Part shown: one piece after another, positions 38,583-47,120 of the stretch
How positions within the stretch are numbered: the stretch's first letter is position 1
Layout: each line of letters opens with the position of its first letter
Translations under genes and position numbers: made by a program
Notes under the pieces: generated by a model
Databases searched by the model: none
Seen by the model: the letters and a program-made list of their open reading frames with translations, nothing else
What the model was told of the DNA's origin: nothing
Source of the DNA: Streptomyces morookaense
Lineage (GTDB): Bacteria; Actinomycetota; Actinomycetes; Streptomycetales; Streptomycetaceae
Length of the DNA: 53,764 nt
Assembly (NCBI RefSeq): GCF_013030945.1
Contig: NZ_JABBXF010000084.1
Location: forward strand, 1 to 53,764
Direction: 5' to 3'

Positions 38583-41500
38583 TCACTCCTCCGGCACCCA
38601 CCCCACCTGCACCAGCGGAGCCCCCCGCTTCCGGGACACGAAGAAGCCCCGCCCCGGCGGCATCGGCCGTGGGCGGACGCCGCCCAGGATGTCGCCCTCG
38701 CCCGGGTCGCCGGACAACACCACACCCTGCGCGCCCAGTTCCTTGATGCGCTGCATGAACGACTCGAACATCGAGCGCGACGCACCCGCCGAGCTCCGCG
38801 CGACGATGAAGCGGATGCCGACGTCCCGCGCGAACGGCAGGTTCTCCGTGAGGACCGCCAGCGGGTTGTTGCCGCCGGCCGCCACCAGTTCGTAGTCGTC
38901 GACGAAGACGAAGAACTGCGGGCCCTTCCACCAGCTGCGCTCGCGCAACTGCTGCGGCGTGATGCCCGGTTGCGGGGCGCGCCGCTCCATCAGGCCCTTC
39001 AGCGCGTTCGCGTGCACCGTCAGCGACGAGGCGATCGGCGCGTACTCCAGCAGGTGCGACGGCGGGACGACGTCCAGCAGTGTGCGCCGGTAGTCCCCGA
39101 CGACGATCTTCGCCTCGTCGGGGCCGTACCGCTCCGTGATCTGCTTGGCCAGCAGCCGCAGCAACGCCGTCTTGCCGGACTCGCTCTCGCCGAAGACCAG
39201 GAAGAAGGGGTCGGTCTCGAAGTCCACGAAGACCGGTTCGAGCCGGGTCTCGTCGATGCCGATCGCCACGCCGCGCTGCGGGAACTCGGACCCCTTGGGC
39301 AGTTCGCCCGCGTCGAGCCTGCGGGGCAGCAGCCGCACGTGCGGGGCGTGCGGGCCGGACCAGGCGTCGCGGACCGCGTCGGCCAGCGCCGCCGTGGCCT
39401 CCGTCATGCCGCCCGGGTCGTCGCCGCCGTCGATGCGCGGCTGCGCACCCATGAAGTGCAGCTTCTCGGGGAGTTGGCCGCGGCCGGGCACCCCGGCGGG
39501 GACGTTCGCGGCGACCTTGCGGTCGAACTCGGAGTCCATCGTGTCGCCGAGCCGCAGCTCCAGCCGGCCCAGCAGCTGGTCCTTGAGCGCCGGGCGGACC
39601 TCCATGTTGCGGGAGGCGGTGATGACGACGTGCACGCCGTAGCCCAGGCCGCGGCCCGCGATGTCGGTGACGACGCCCTCCAGCATGTCGTACTCCTGCT
39701 TGAAGGCGCCCCAGCCGTCGACGAGCAGGAAGACATCGCCCCAGCCCTGCTCGGCGAACTCGCCCAGCGCCCGGCGCCGCCGGTACGAGGCGATCGAGTC
39801 GATGCCGCGGTCGCGGAAGAACTCCTCGCGCCGCGCCAGGATCCCCGCCACCTCCGCGACCGTCCGCCGCACCCGCTCGGGGTCCAGCCGCGAGGCCACC
39901 CCGCCGACGTGCGGCAGACCGGCGACGGCACTCATCCCGCCGCCGCCGAAGTCGAGCCCGTAGAACTGCACTTCGGCCGGGGTGTGCGTCAGCGCGAACG
40001 AGGCCACAAGCGTGCGCAGCAGCGTCGACTTGCCGGACTGCGGGCCGCCCACGACGAGCATGTGGCCCGCCGCGCCCGAGAAGTCCCGGTACAGCACGTC
40101 CCGGCGCTGCTCGAAGGGCTTGTCGATCAGACCCAGGGGCACCACGAGGCCGCCCGGGCGCGGGTATTCGGCGGCGGTCAGGCCGCGACCCGGCACCGCC
40201 GACAGCGGCGGGAGCAGCTGGTCCAGCGACGGCGCCTTGTCCAGCGGCGGCAGCCACACCTGGTGGGCCGGCGGGCCCTGGCCCTCGATCCGGCGCACGA
40301 CGACGTCGAGCACGGTGTCGGCGAAGGCGTCCTCCTCCCCGCGCCCCGGGACCGCACGCAGCGCGGCCGGGTCGGGAGCGGCGTACGTCACCGGGACCGG
40401 CTCCGCCGTGAACAGCACCGGACGCCGCTCGACCGGCAGCCCCCCGTCGTCGCCCGTCGCGGCCGTCGCGGCCGAGCGGTACGTACCGGAGACGTACGCG
40501 GCCTTGAAGCGCGTCATCTCGTCGGTGCCGAACTTCAGATAGCCCGAGCCCGGCACGGACGGCAGGTGGTACGCGTCCGGCACGCCCAGCGCGGTCCGCG
40601 ACTCCGCCGCCGAGAAGGTCCGCAGGCCGATGCGGTACGACAGGTACGTCTCCAGACCGCGCAGCCGGCCCTCCTCCAGACGCTGGGAGGCCAGCAGCAG
40701 ATGCACCCCCAGCGAGCGGCCGATACGGCCGATCTGGATGAACATGTCGATGAAGTCCGGCTTCGCCGTCAACAGCTCGCTGAACTCGTCGATCACCAGG
40801 ACGAGTGAAGCCAGCGGCTCCAGCGGGGCACCGGCCGCGCGCGCCTTCTCGTAGTCGTGGAGGTTCGCGTAGTTGCCCGCCGACTTCAGCAGCTCCTGGC
40901 GGCGCTGCAGTTCGCCGGTGATGGAGTCGCGCATGCGGTCGACGAGCGTCAGGTCGTCGGCGAGGTTGGTGATGACGGCGGCGACGTGCGGCAGACCGGA
41001 CATGCCCGCGAAGGTCGCACCGCCCTTGAAGTCCGCGAGGACGAAGTTGAGCGTCTCCGAGGTGTGCGTGACGGCCAGACCCAGCACCAGCGTGCGCAGC
41101 AGCTCCGACTTGCCGGAGCCGGTCGCGCCGACGCACAGGCCGTGCGGGCCCATGCCGTCCTGCGCCGCCTCCTTGATGTCGAGCATCACGGGCGCGCCGT
41201 CCTCGCCGACCCCGATCGGCACGCGCAGCCGCTCGGCCGCCGAGCGGGGCCGCCAGGTGCGCGACACCTCGACCGAGCCCGCGTCGCCCAGGCCCAGCAG
41301 ATCGGTGAAGTCCAGGTTGGCGAGCAGCGGTTCGTCGCCGTCGCCCCCGCCCGTGCGCAGCGGCGCCAACTGACGGGCGAGCGCCTCCGCCGCCTCGGGG
41401 GAGAGCGTGTCGGGCACGCCGTCGTACGCGGCGACCTGCGAGAGCAACTGCAGCGCACCCGGCCGCACGACCACGGACAGCCCGCCGCGCGGCTCGTCCA

Positions 41501-42542
41501 GCTCGCCCTGCACGAGCTCCACGATCGTCACGCCCTGCAGCCCCTCGGGAGCCGCGAACACCGAACCCGGCGGCACCATCGCGCCGTCCAGCACCACGAC
41601 CACATGCGGCTGGTCGAGCACCGGCTGCCCGTCCCGGCTGAACCGCGTACGGCCCTCCAGCCGCGGCATCAGCAGCTCTTCGAGCTCGCTCAGGTCGTCA
41701 CCGATCAGCCGCCGCGGGCCCGCGCCGTCCACGACGCCCGGAACCTGCACGTGCGGAAGCCACTTGGCCCACTCCCACTGCGCCATCGCCCCGCGCGCCG
41801 GCACCACCGCGACGACCAGGTCCTCCGGCGAGTGCAGCGTCACCAGCTGCGCGACGAGCGCACGCGCCGTGCCCTGCACCGTCTCCGGCTCGCCCGAGAC
41901 CGTCACGTGGTAGAAGGCGCGCAGCGACAGGGCGACCGGCATGCCGTCCAGCGACGCGTGCGCCGCCAGGAACTGCTGCATCGCACCGGCCGTCAGCGGC
42001 TCCAGCTCGTCCACCGGCGCGGTCTCCGGGGCCACCAGCGGAGTGGCCAGCTGCTGCGCGCCCAGCCCGACGCGCACCTGCGCGAAGTCGTCGTCGGTCG
42101 CCCGCCGCTCCCACAGCCGGCTCCCCTCGGCGACCACCGACCACAACTGGTCGGGGGAGGGGTGCAGATAGAACTGCGCATCGCGCTGCGCCCGCGCCGT
42201 CCGGCGCACCGTGCGCCGCGTCTGCGCGAGGTACTTGAGGTAGTCGCGGCGCATGTCCGCCAGCCGCCCCTGCGAGCCCTGACGGTGCCTGACGAGCATC
42301 GCGACGGTCATGCCGACCGTCGAGAACATCATCATGACGCCCATGATCTTCATCATGGGCGCGGCGCCCGGCATGAAGAAGTACACCATCGACGAGGCCA
42401 TGCCCAGCGTGGGCAACAGCTGCATCAGCATGCCCTCTTGCGGCCCGCGCGGCAGCTCGGGCGGCGGTTCCAGGCGGAGTTCCTCGCTGGGCACCTCCGG
42501 CGGGTAGGCCCGCGGCTGGCGCTTGACGACGACCTGGCTCAC
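38583..42542 (-). CDS. eccC: Type VII secretion ATPase EccC (FtsK/SpoIIIE family)
   Basis: Motor and substrate receptor of the ESX channel. 1319 residues from GTG 42542 (GAGGG 6 nt upstream; family N-terminus SQVVVKRQPRAYPPEVPSEE). Two membrane segments at ~40-58 and ~64-84, a DUF domain, then three ATPase domains: Walker A GATGSGKSE (~473), GGPQSGKST (~830) and GESESGKTA (~1117). Walker B regions read VLVIDEFSELL in D1, VFLLVDGWGAF in D2 (no catalytic Glu) and FVFVDDYELV in D3. A single chain, unlike the split EccCa/EccCb of mycobacterial ESX-1. Divergent from eccD with a shared control region. Confidence 0.98.
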   Translation of the reverse strand: MSQVVVKRQPRAYPPEVPSEELRLEPPPELPRGPQEGMLMQLLPTLGMASSMVYFFMPGAAPMMKIMGVMMMFSTVGMTVAMLVRHRQGSQGRLADMRRDYLKYLAQTRRTVRRTARAQRDAQFYLHPSPDQLWSVVAEGSRLWERRATDDDFAQVRVGLGAQQLATPLVAPETAPVDELEPLTAGAMQQFLAAHASLDGMPVALSLRAFYHVTVSGEPETVQGTARALVAQLVTLHSPEDLVVAVVPARGAMAQWEWAKWLPHVQVPGVVDGAGPRRLIGDDLSELEELLMPRLEGRTRFSRDGQPVLDQPHVVVVLDGAMVPPGSVFAAPEGLQGVTIVELVQGELDEPRGGLSVVVRPGALQLLSQVAAYDGVPDTLSPEAAEALARQLAPLRTGGGDGDEPLLANLDFTDLLGLGDAGSVEVSRTWRPRSAAERLRVPIGVGEDGAPVMLDIKEAAQDGMGPHGLCVGATGSGKSELLRTLVLGLAVTHTSETLNFVLADFKGGATFAGMSGLPHVAAVITNLADDLTLVDRMRDSITGELQRRQELLKSAGNYANLHDYEKARAAGAPLEPLASLVLVIDEFSELLTAKPDFIDMFIQIGRIGRSLGVHLLLASQRLEEGRLRGLETYLSYRIGLRTFSAAESRTALGVPDAYHLPSVPGSGYLKFGTDEMTRFKAAYVSGTYRSAATAATGDDGGLPVERRPVLFTAEPVPVTYAAPDPAALRAVPGRGEEDAFADTVLDVVVRRIEGQGPPAHQVWLPPLDKAPSLDQLLPPLSAVPGRGLTAAEYPRPGGLVVPLGLIDKPFEQRRDVLYRDFSGAAGHMLVVGGPQSGKSTLLRTLVASFALTHTPAEVQFYGLDFGGGGMSAVAGLPHVGGVASRLDPERVRRTVAEVAGILARREEFFRDRGIDSIASYRRRRALGEFAEQGWGDVFLLVDGWGAFKQEYDMLEGVVTDIAGRGLGYGVHVVITASRNMEVRPALKDQLLGRLELRLGDTMDSEFDRKVAANVPAGVPGRGQLPEKLHFMGAQPRIDGGDDPGGMTEATAALADAVRDAWSGPHAPHVRLLPRRLDAGELPKGSEFPQRGVAIGIDETRLEPVFVDFETDPFFLVFGESESGKTALLRLLAKQITERYGPDEAKIVVGDYRRTLLDVVPPSHLLEYAPIASSLTVHANALKGLMERRAPQPGITPQQLRERSWWKGPQFFVFVDDYELVAAGGNNPLAVLTENLPFARDVGIRFIVARSSAGASRSMFESFMQRIKELGAQGVVLSGDPGEGDILGGVRPRPMPPGRGFFVSRKRGAPLVQVGWVPEE

Positions 42543-42625
42543 CGGATCCCTCAACCCCTCCGCGCGGTGGGGAACAGTGCCGCGCGGACGCCCCAGTGGC
42601 GCCGGCCTCCCCCCGCGAGACGGCG

Positions 42626-42662
42626 ATCCTACCGACGCGCGGCTCCGCCGCCCCGATAGGGT
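42626..42662. promoter_or_regulatory. Divergent core promoters of eccC and eccD
   Basis: On the minus strand TAGGAT (42631-42626) is a consensus-like -10 for eccC, giving a leader of ~75 nt. On the + strand TAGGGT (42657-42662) is a -10 for eccD. Matching -35 elements are weak (GC-rich). The two -10 boxes are 25 bp apart, so regulation is probably shared. Confidence 0.42.
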
Positions 42663-42726
42663 GACCGCCGCGCGTATGCACGAGCGAACGGCATGCGTTG
42701 TTGTACCGATTCAGGGGGCCCACAAG

Positions 42727-44148
42727 GTGAACACGTCCGCTGCGACCGGATTCTGCAGGGTGACCGTCGTCGCGCCCGACAGCCGGATCGACGTCGCCCT
42801 CCCCGACGACATCGCCGTCGCCGACGTGTACCCGGAGATCCTGCGCCTGACCGGGCAGACCCAGCCCGCCGGCGCACCCACCGGCTACCACCTCGTCCGC
42901 CGCGACGGCACCGTCCTCGACGGCGCGCGCTCGCTGCTCGCCCAGCGCGTTCTCGACGGCGAACTCCTGTCGCTGCGGCCCTTCGCCGAGTCCCTGCCGC
43001 CCGCCGTCCACGACGACGTCAGCGAGGCGGTCGCCTCGGCCGTCACCCGCGGGAACAACCTCTGGAGCGGCCAACTCCTGCGGGGCGCAGGTCTGTTCGG
43101 CGGTGCGCTGCTGCTCGTGCTGATGGCGTTCGCGCTGTGGTCCGCCGACCCGGTGCGGCACGACATGCACGGCCTCCCGGGCGTGACCGCCGCGGCGGCC
43201 GGCGTGCTGCTGGCCGCGTTCGCAGGTGTACGGGCCCGGGTCTACGACGACCGCGGCGCCGCCGTCGCACTCGGGCTGGCGGCCCTGCCGCACCTGATGA
43301 CCGCCGGCTCCGGGATCCTCGCCCTGGACCCCGGCCAGGGGACCGGACGGCTGCAGTTCCTGCTGGCCTGCGTGGCCGCGCTCGTCGGCTCCGTCGCGCT
43401 GACCGCCGCGCTGCCGGGGGGCGACGCCCCCTTCGTCGCCGCCGTGGTCGCCTCGGCCACCGGCACGCTGGCCGGCTTCGGCACGATCCTCACCGGGGCC
43501 GCGCCCTCGGGGGCCGCGGCGGTGTGCGCGGTCGTCGCGATCGGCGCGCTCGCCTTCCTGCCCGGGCTCTCGGCGCGGGTCGCCCGGCTGCCCGTCGGCT
43601 ATGCGGCGCCGCGCTCGGCGACGGCGGAGGGGGAGGGCTTCCGGGCCGAGCCGGTCGATGCGGAGCGCATCGCGGTGCAGGTGCGGCGCGGGCACGAGCT
43701 GCTGCTGGGCCTGGTCGGCGGCTGCGCGGCGGTCGCCGTCGGCGCCACGGCCGTACTGGCCTTCTCCTCCGGGCCCTGGGCACAGGCCCTGGCCCTGGCC
43801 TCCGGCCTGGCGCTGCTGCTGCGGGCGCGGCTCTTCCGCTACACGGCCCAGGTCGGCGCGGTGCTGGGCGCGGGCCTGGCGGCTCTGGCCCTGCTGGTCG
43901 TGGGCCTGGCCCTGAACCCGCCGGCGCACGGCTCCCCGGATGTCCGCACCGTCTGGCTCTCGGCGGCCACGGCCGCGGTCGCCGCCCTCCTGACCGGTGT
44001 GGCCCTGATCGTCCCCCGCAAGGGGGTGTCCCCCTTCTGGGCCCGCTTCACGGAGCTGGCGGAGAGCGTGCTCCTGCTGGCCCTGGTGCCGCTGTGCCTG
44101 GGGGCACTGGACGTGTACGGGACGGTACGGGGCCTGACGGGGGCGTAG
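42727..44148 (+). CDS. eccD: Type VII secretion membrane channel protein EccD
   Basis: 473 residues from GTG 42727 (AGGGGG 9 nt upstream); an ATG at 42676 in the same frame would add 17 residues that do not look conserved. N-terminal ubiquitin-like cytoplasmic domain (CRVTVVAPDSRIDVALPDD, VYPEILRLTGQ), then about 11 membrane segments starting near residue 120 (LLRGAGLFGGALLLVLMAFA). EccD forms the membrane conduit of the ESX complex, two copies per protomer. It ends 200 bp before rpsO; a GGCCCG-CAC-CGGGCC hairpin at 44163-44177 may terminate it. Confidence 0.96.
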   Translation: MNTSAATGFCRVTVVAPDSRIDVALPDDIAVADVYPEILRLTGQTQPAGAPTGYHLVRRDGTVLDGARSLLAQRVLDGELLSLRPFAESLPPAVHDDVSEAVASAVTRGNNLWSGQLLRGAGLFGGALLLVLMAFALWSADPVRHDMHGLPGVTAAAAGVLLAAFAGVRARVYDDRGAAVALGLAALPHLMTAGSGILALDPGQGTGRLQFLLACVAALVGSVALTAALPGGDAPFVAAVVASATGTLAGFGTILTGAAPSGAAAVCAVVAIGALAFLPGLSARVARLPVGYAAPRSATAEGEGFRAEPVDAERIAVQVRRGHELLLGLVGGCAAVAVGATAVLAFSSGPWAQALALASGLALLLRARLFRYTAQVGAVLGAGLAALALLVVGLALNPPAHGSPDVRTVWLSAATAAVAALLTGVALIVPRKGVSPFWARFTELAESVLLLALVPLCLGALDVYGTVRGLTGA

Positions 44149-44194
44149 CCCCGCAGGGGGACGGCCCGCACCGGGCCGGACCACCCTCCGCGCC

Positions 44195-44348
44195 TGGTAA
44201 AGTGCCGGGTACCCGTTTGTGTACGCGCCCTCGGAAGGTCATACCTCTGAGGTCAGCGCCCAGCGGCTACGCCTCCCGAGTAACGGAAGCTCCCTGAGAC
44301 AGAGACCAGGGGCACTCGGTGGCCCAGAACACCCAGAAGGAGTACCGC
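44195..44348 (+). promoter_or_regulatory. rpsO promoter and leader
   Basis: An extended -10, TGGTAAAGT (44195-44203), lies ~145 nt before the rpsO start without a good -35. The leader is long for a ribosomal-protein gene and contains short complementary stretches. S15 autoregulates through mRNA leader structures in several phyla including, as I recall, Actinobacteria, so this leader may be such an element. Structure not verified. Confidence 0.4.
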
Positions 44349-44636
44349 GTGTCGCTCGACGCCGCTACGAAGAAGCAGATCATGGCCGAGTTCGCCACCA
44401 AGGAGGGCGACACCGGTTCCCCCGAGGTCCAGGTCGCGCTGCTCACCCGTCGGATCACCGACCTGACGGAGCACCTCAAGACGCACAAGCACGACCACCA
44501 CTCCCGCCGTGGTCTGCTGCTCCTGGTCGGCCAGCGCCGCCGCCTGCTGCAGTACCTGGCCAAGAAGGACATCACGCGCTTCCGCGCCCTGGTCGAGCGC
44601 CTCGGCATCCGCCGCGGTGCCGCCGGCGCCAAGTAA
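44349..44636 (+). CDS. rpsO: 30S ribosomal protein S15
   Basis: 95 residues. GTG 44349 is preceded by AAGGAG at 6-nt spacing and gives the family N-terminus SLDAATKKQIMAEF; an upstream in-frame GTG (44319) is rejected. S15 is a primary 16S rRNA binder (helices 20-22); signature KTHKHDHHSRRGLLLLVGQR. The rpsO-pnp pair is conserved. A strong terminator separates them, so pnp also needs read-through or its own promoter. Confidence 0.98.
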   Translation: MSLDAATKKQIMAEFATKEGDTGSPEVQVALLTRRITDLTEHLKTHKHDHHSRRGLLLLVGQRRRLLQYLAKKDITRFRALVERLGIRRGAAGAK

Positions 44637-44647
44637 GACGCCATGAA

Positions 44648-44679
44648 GGGAGCGGTTCCCACCCAGGGGAACCGCTCCC
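44648..44679 (+). terminator. Terminator between rpsO and pnp
   Basis: Perfect 13-bp stem GGGAGCGGTTCCC/GGGAACCGCTCCC (44648-44660 with 44667-44679), 6-nt loop, followed by TTT. Confidence 0.9.
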
Positions 44680-44750
44680 TTTGCGTATCTCGTGGGAAGC
44701 AGAAGCTTTGTAGTCTGGTCCCACAACGCACAACCTGACGAGGAGGAGCG

Positions 44751-44821
44751 CCGGTCTCTCCGCCGGTCCTCGGTAGTGGCCCCCGGAACAGGGAATTCCG
44801 GGTGCTTCGATCGAAGACCGG
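44751..44821 (+). promoter_or_regulatory. Structured leader of pnp
   Basis: CCGGTCT (44751-44757) can pair with AGACCGG (44815-44821), enclosing a hairpin CCCGGAA/TTCCGGG (44782-44788 with 44796-44802) and a perfect palindrome CTTCGATCGAAG (44805-44816). In Streptomyces the rpsO-pnp intergenic transcript is, as I recall, a substrate of the RNase III orthologue; this structure would be the equivalent here. Confidence 0.5.
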
Positions 44822-44900
44822 CCCGCACGGAGCACGAAGGCGCCCTCCGCCACCGTCCCCCGCCACACGGGCAGGGGACGCAGACGAGGAGATAACCCTG

Positions 44901-47120
44901 GTGGAGAACGAGACCCACTACGCCGAGGCCGTCATCGACAACGGCGCCTTCGGCACCCGCACCATCCGCTTCGAGACGGGCCGCCTGGCCAAGCAGGCCG
45001 CCGGCTCCGCCGTGGCGTACCTGGACGACGACACCATGGTGCTGTCGGCCACCACCGCCTCCAAGAACCCGAAGGACCAGCTGGACTTCTTCCCGCTGAC
45101 CGTCGACGTCGAGGAGCGCATGTACGCGGCCGGGAAGATCCCCGGATCCTTCTTCCGCCGCGAGGGCCGCCCCTCCGAGGACGCGATCCTCACCTGCCGT
45201 CTGATCGACCGCCCGCTGCGCCCGTCCTTCAAGAAGGGCCTGCGCAACGAGATCCAGATCGTCGAGACGGTCATGGCGCTCAACCCCGACCACCTCTACG
45301 ACGTGGTCGCGATCAACGCCGCCTCCTGCTCCACGCAGCTCGCGGGCCTGCCCTTCTCCGGCCCCATCGGCGGCACCCGCGTCGCCCTGATCAAGGGCCA
45401 GTGGGTGGCGTTCCCGACCCACACCGAGCTCGAGGACGCCGTCTTCGACATGGTCGTGGCCGGCCGCGTGCTGCCCGACGGCGACGTCGCGATCATGATG
45501 GTCGAGGCCGAGGCCACCGAGAAGACCATCCAGATGGTCAAGGACGGCGCCGAGGCCCCGACCGAGGAGGTCGTGGCCGCCGGTCTCGAGGCCGCCAAGC
45601 CGTTCATCAAGGTCCTGTGCAAGGCCCAGGCCGACCTCGCCGCCAAGGCCGCCAAGCCGACCGGCGAGTTCCCGGTGTTCCTCGACTACCAGGACGACGT
45701 CCTGGAGGCGCTGACCGCCGCGGTCAGGACCGAGCTCGCGCAGGCGCTCACCATCGCCGGCAAGCAGGAGCGCGAGGCCGAGCTGGACCGCGTCAAGGGT
45801 CTGGCCGCCGAGAAGCTGCTCCCCGAGTTCGAGGGCCGCGAGAAGGAGATCTCCGCCGCGTACCGTTCGCTGACCAAGACCCTGGTCCGCGAGCGCGTCA
45901 TCAAGGAGAAGAAGCGCATCGACGGCCGTGGCGTGACGGACATCCGCACGCTCGCCGCCGAGGTCGAGGCCATCCCGCGCGTCCACGGCTCGGCGCTGTT
46001 CGAGCGCGGCGAGACCCAGATCCTGGGTGTCACCACGCTGAACATGCTGCGCATGGAGCAGCAGCTCGACACCCTCTCCCCGGTGACGCGCAAGCGCTAC
46101 ATGCACAACTACAACTTCCCGCCGTACTCCACCGGTGAGACCGGCCGCGTCGGCTCCCCGAAGCGCCGCGAGATCGGCCACGGCGCCCTGGCCGAGCGCG
46201 CGCTCATGCCGGTGCTGCCGACGCGCGAGGAGTTCCCGTACGCGATCCGCCAGGTGTCCGAGGCTCTCGGCTCCAACGGTTCGACGTCCATGGGCTCGGT
46301 CTGCGCCTCCACCATGTCGCTGCTGAACGCCGGTGTGCCGCTGAAGGCCCCCGTCGCCGGTATCGCCATGGGCCTGATCTCCCAGGAGATCGAGGGCGAG
46401 ACCCACTACGTCACCCTCACCGACATCCTCGGTGCGGAGGACGCGTTCGGTGACATGGACTTCAAGGTCGCCGGCACCAAGGAGTTCGTGACCGCGCTCC
46501 AGCTCGACACCAAGCTCGACGGCATCCCCGCCTCGGTCCTGGCCGCCGCGCTGAAGCAGGCCCGCGACGCCCGCCTGCACATCCTCGACGTGATGATGGA
46601 GGCCATCGACCGTCCGGACGAGATGTCCCCGCACGCCCCGCGGATCATCACCGTCAAGATCCCGGTCGACAAGATCGGTGAGGTCATCGGCCCCAAGGGC
46701 AAGATGATCAACCAGATCCAGGAGGACACCGGCGCCGAGATCACGATCGAGGACGACGGCACCATCTACATCGGTGCCGCCGACGGCCCCTCCGCCGAGG
46801 CCGCCCGCGCCACGATCAACGGCATCGCCAACCCGACCATGCCGGAGGTCGGCGAGCGCTACCTGGGCACGGTCGTCAAGACCACGACCTTCGGTGCGTT
46901 CGTCTCCCTGCTCCCGGGCAAGGACGGCCTGCTGCACATCTCGCAGATCCGCAAGCTCGCCGGCGGCAAGCGCGTGGAGAACGTCGAGGACGTGCTCGGG
47001 GTCGGTACCAAGGTCCAGGTCGAGATCGCCGAGATCGACCAGCGCGGCAAGCTCTCCCTGATCCCGGTCATCGAGGGCGAGGACAGCAACGACGAGACCA
47101 AGGACGAGTCCGACAAGTGA
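44901..47120 (+). CDS. pnp: Polynucleotide phosphorylase (guanosine pentaphosphate synthetase I)
   Basis: 3'-5' phosphorolytic exoribonuclease and, in Streptomyces, also a polyadenylating enzyme. 739 residues. GTG 44901 follows GAGGAGATAACCCTG. Two RNase PH-like domains (first from ETGRLAKQAAGSAVAYLDD; second with GTRVAL... FERGETQILGVTTL and FPPYSTGETG), a KH domain (KIGEVIGPKGKMINQIQEDT) and an S1 domain (RYLGTVVKTTTFGAFVSLLP). The C-terminus is acidic. The stop overlaps the next GTG by four bases (GTGA), coupling it to the M16 gene. Confidence 0.98.
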   Translation: MENETHYAEAVIDNGAFGTRTIRFETGRLAKQAAGSAVAYLDDDTMVLSATTASKNPKDQLDFFPLTVDVEERMYAAGKIPGSFFRREGRPSEDAILTCRLIDRPLRPSFKKGLRNEIQIVETVMALNPDHLYDVVAINAASCSTQLAGLPFSGPIGGTRVALIKGQWVAFPTHTELEDAVFDMVVAGRVLPDGDVAIMMVEAEATEKTIQMVKDGAEAPTEEVVAAGLEAAKPFIKVLCKAQADLAAKAAKPTGEFPVFLDYQDDVLEALTAAVRTELAQALTIAGKQEREAELDRVKGLAAEKLLPEFEGREKEISAAYRSLTKTLVRERVIKEKKRIDGRGVTDIRTLAAEVEAIPRVHGSALFERGETQILGVTTLNMLRMEQQLDTLSPVTRKRYMHNYNFPPYSTGETGRVGSPKRREIGHGALAERALMPVLPTREEFPYAIRQVSEALGSNGSTSMGSVCASTMSLLNAGVPLKAPVAGIAMGLISQEIEGETHYVTLTDILGAEDAFGDMDFKVAGTKEFVTALQLDTKLDGIPASVLAAALKQARDARLHILDVMMEAIDRPDEMSPHAPRIITVKIPVDKIGEVIGPKGKMINQIQEDTGAEITIEDDGTIYIGAADGPSAEAARATINGIANPTMPEVGERYLGTVVKTTTFGAFVSLLPGKDGLLHISQIRKLAGGKRVENVEDVLGVGTKVQVEIAEIDQRGKLSLIPVIEGEDSNDETKDESDK

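Noticed and set aside
36609..40808. 1399-codon open frame on the + strand
   Set aside because: It is antisense to the methyltransferase, HAD, NTF2-like and eccC genes, with Arg/Gln/His-rich shadow composition and no domain.
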